Below, one piece after another: positions 62,980-64,000 of a DNA stretch of 64,000 bases. The notes beneath the pieces were generated by a model that was not told the origin of the DNA, did no database searches, and worked only from the letters and a program-made list of their open reading frames with translations. Both the position numbers and the translations under genes were made by a program. The stretch's first letter is position 1; the number at the start of each line of letters is the position of its first letter. The DNA is from Polyangiaceae bacterium (GTDB taxonomy: Bacteria; Myxococcota_A; Polyangia; Polyangiales; Polyangiaceae), in NCBI GenBank assembly GCA_025936045.1, contig JAICUB010000034.1, forward strand, positions 1 to 64,000, in the 5' to 3' direction.

Positions 62980-63338
62980 CCCGCTGTCCGCGCGGGTCGA
63001 GCCCACGAGTCGCCCCTCGAAACTGAGAGCGGGTTCACCTCCGCGCACGGTGCCCCGACTGCTGCCAGCGCCATTTCGGCCCGCGCCCTCCACGGCATTG
63101 GACGCCCCCACGGCATCGACAGGGGGCAAAACGCCCGAACGGCGCGAACCGCTTGCGTGCATCGCGTCATGCCGAACTGCCGCAAGAGGCGAGATGCCGG
63201 TTCCCGATGCACGCGCGGTGCTCCTGAGTGTGGCCGGTGCACACACCAAGGTCACCCCTTCGCACACCGTGCGACAAATCGACGAAAGTTAGACACTTGT
63301 CGCTTTCGTCATTCGATTATTCGCGCGAATATATTCGG
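62980..63338. promoter_or_regulatory. 359-bp intergenic region with a palindrome near its right end
   Basis: There is no convincing gene. Shortly after the TPR gene a weak hairpin (CCCGC / GCGGG) may end its transcript. At 63319-63330 ATTCGCGCGAAT is a perfect 12-bp palindrome 9 bp upstream of the next ATG, in an AT-rich stretch, and may be an operator or part of the promoter of the lipoprotein gene. Confidence 0.4.
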
Positions 63339-64000
63339 ATGCGCGCAGCGTCCACGCGCAGGCGGTGCACCGGGCTCCCGCTCGTCGGACTCGTGTGTGT
63401 ACTCGCCGGCTGTACCGGCAAAGTCGCTGAGAACGTGCCGGCGAGCGGCGGTGCGGCCGCCGAGCAGGGGAGCGGGGGCTCGTCCGCGTCAGGCGCCGCG
63501 ACGGGCGCGGGCGGCTCGAGCGCCAAAAGCAGCGGCGGGTCCACGACGGGCGGCTCCACGTCGAATGGCGGCTCGAGCGGCAACGCCGGCGGCGGCAGCT
63601 CGGCCGGCGGGTCTTCGCAAGGGGGCGGCGGAGCGGTCGCTCCCGCAGCGCTCCAGAGCGTCGGCAGAAGGCTCACGAACGGTGAGCTCGACAACGTCGT
63701 GCGTGATTTGTTCGGCGACAGCACCGGCCCCGCGTCGAAGTACCTCGCCGAGGATCAGTACGATCCGTTCGACAACGATTACACGCTGCAGCGCGCGTCC
63801 GAAGCGCTCATCGACTCCCTCGAAGCGTTCGCGGAAGATGTCGCCGTGCGCGCCGTCTTGCCCGCCAATCGCGCCAAGGTCGTGCCCTGCACGCCTTCCG
63901 GTGCCGGTGACAGCGCGTGCTTCGAGCAGACGGTGACGAACGTCGGCAAAAAGCTCTTCCGCCGCCCGCTCAGCGACGACGAGGTCACGGCGTACCTCGC
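63339..64000 (+). CDS. Lipoprotein of the DUF1587/DUF1592-type family, start only
   Basis: The reading frame from the ATG at 63339 runs off the right edge after about 220 residues. A lipoprotein signal (LVCVLAGC, Cys about 25) is followed by a Gly/Ser linker of about 65 residues. Then come VGRRLTNGELDNVVRDLFGD, the mark of DUF1587, and LFRRPLSDDEVTAYL, the mark of the adjoining DUF1595-type helix. Complete members continue with DUF1592 and DUF1588 and are best known from planctomycetes and myxobacteria as cytochrome-c-like surface proteins. The rest is outside the window. Confidence 0.85.
   Translation, partial: MRAASTRRRCTGLPLVGLVCVLAGCTGKVAENVPASGGAAAEQGSGGSSASGAATGAGGSSAKSSGGSTTGGSTSNGGSSGNAGGGSSAGGSSQGGGGAVAPAALQSVGRRLTNGELDNVVRDLFGDSTGPASKYLAEDQYDPFDNDYTLQRASEALIDSLEAFAEDVAVRAVLPANRAKVVPCTPSGAGDSACFEQTVTNVGKKLFRRPLSDDEVTAYL

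Overview
The window is one high-GC bacterial contig of two origins. From about 2.6 kb to the end it reads as a chromosomal segment of a myxobacterium (Myxococcota, probably Polyangia/Sorangiineae-like). The signs are many lipoproteins with Gly/Ser/Ala-rich linkers, a Ser/Thr kinase, a PATAN response regulator, a MYXO-CTERM-like protease, a multi-gene chemosensory operon, and heavy use of CTC for Leu. Positions 1 to about 2,560 (ferredoxin reductase fragment, small hypothetical gene, hsp20 and the first half of lon) look like Rhizobiales/Bradyrhizobium-type alphaproteobacterial DNA. The switch falls inside the conserved AAA+ core of lon, so this is either an assembly chimera or an intragenic recombinant.

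Layout. 0-3.8 kb: stress/Lon cassette ending in a strong terminator. 3.8-10.5 kb: housekeeping genes (polyphosphate glucokinase-like ROK kinase, homoserine dehydrogenase, Ser/Thr kinase, aspartate carbamoyltransferase) plus a lipoprotein. 10.7-22.8 kb: surface-protein region with a 2,531-aa lipoprotein carrying two long arrays of phage tail-fibre-like repeats, a beta-helix lipoprotein, an apparently inactive rhomboid and two further lipoproteins. 22.9-31.1 kb: nucleotidyltransferase, pabB, SPOR protein, SPFH protein and REC-PATAN protein. 31.1-36.7 kb: hydrolase, MerR-type regulator, sigma-region-4 protein, variant M19 dipeptidase, and an RHH/ParA pair. 37-42.3 kb: purH, two tiny coupled genes, a Cys-rich five-repeat lipoprotein and a hybrid histidine kinase. 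42.4-52.0 kb: a seven-gene chemosensory operon (cheY-cheA-cheW-mcp-HEAT-cheR-cheB) in which every adjacent pair overlaps. 52-55.5 kb: a linker-only lipoprotein, an ArsR/AHSA1 pair, and a 1.6-kb integrative-element remnant at a tRNA-Phe gene, flanked by 46-bp repeats and carrying a PIN toxin pair and an integrase remnant. 55.6-64 kb: PilT/PilU-type ATPase, bioB, secreted metalloprotease, glnD, TPR lipoprotein and the start of a DUF1592-type lipoprotein.

How the parts work together. The chemosensory operon should form a self-contained cytoplasmic array. The MCP has no transmembrane or sensor domain and is an exceptionally long coiled coil; eleven exact 28-residue repeats make up most of its C-terminal arm. 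It is made together with CheA/CheW, a HEAT-repeat rod, the adaptation enzymes CheR/CheB and a single-domain CheY. The strongest candidates for undescribed biology are this MCP/HEAT pair and the giant lipoprotein, in which the two halves of a phage tail-fibre module have been amplified separately and sit inside a predicted propeller-like protein. All assignments come from reading the sequence; no database search was possible.
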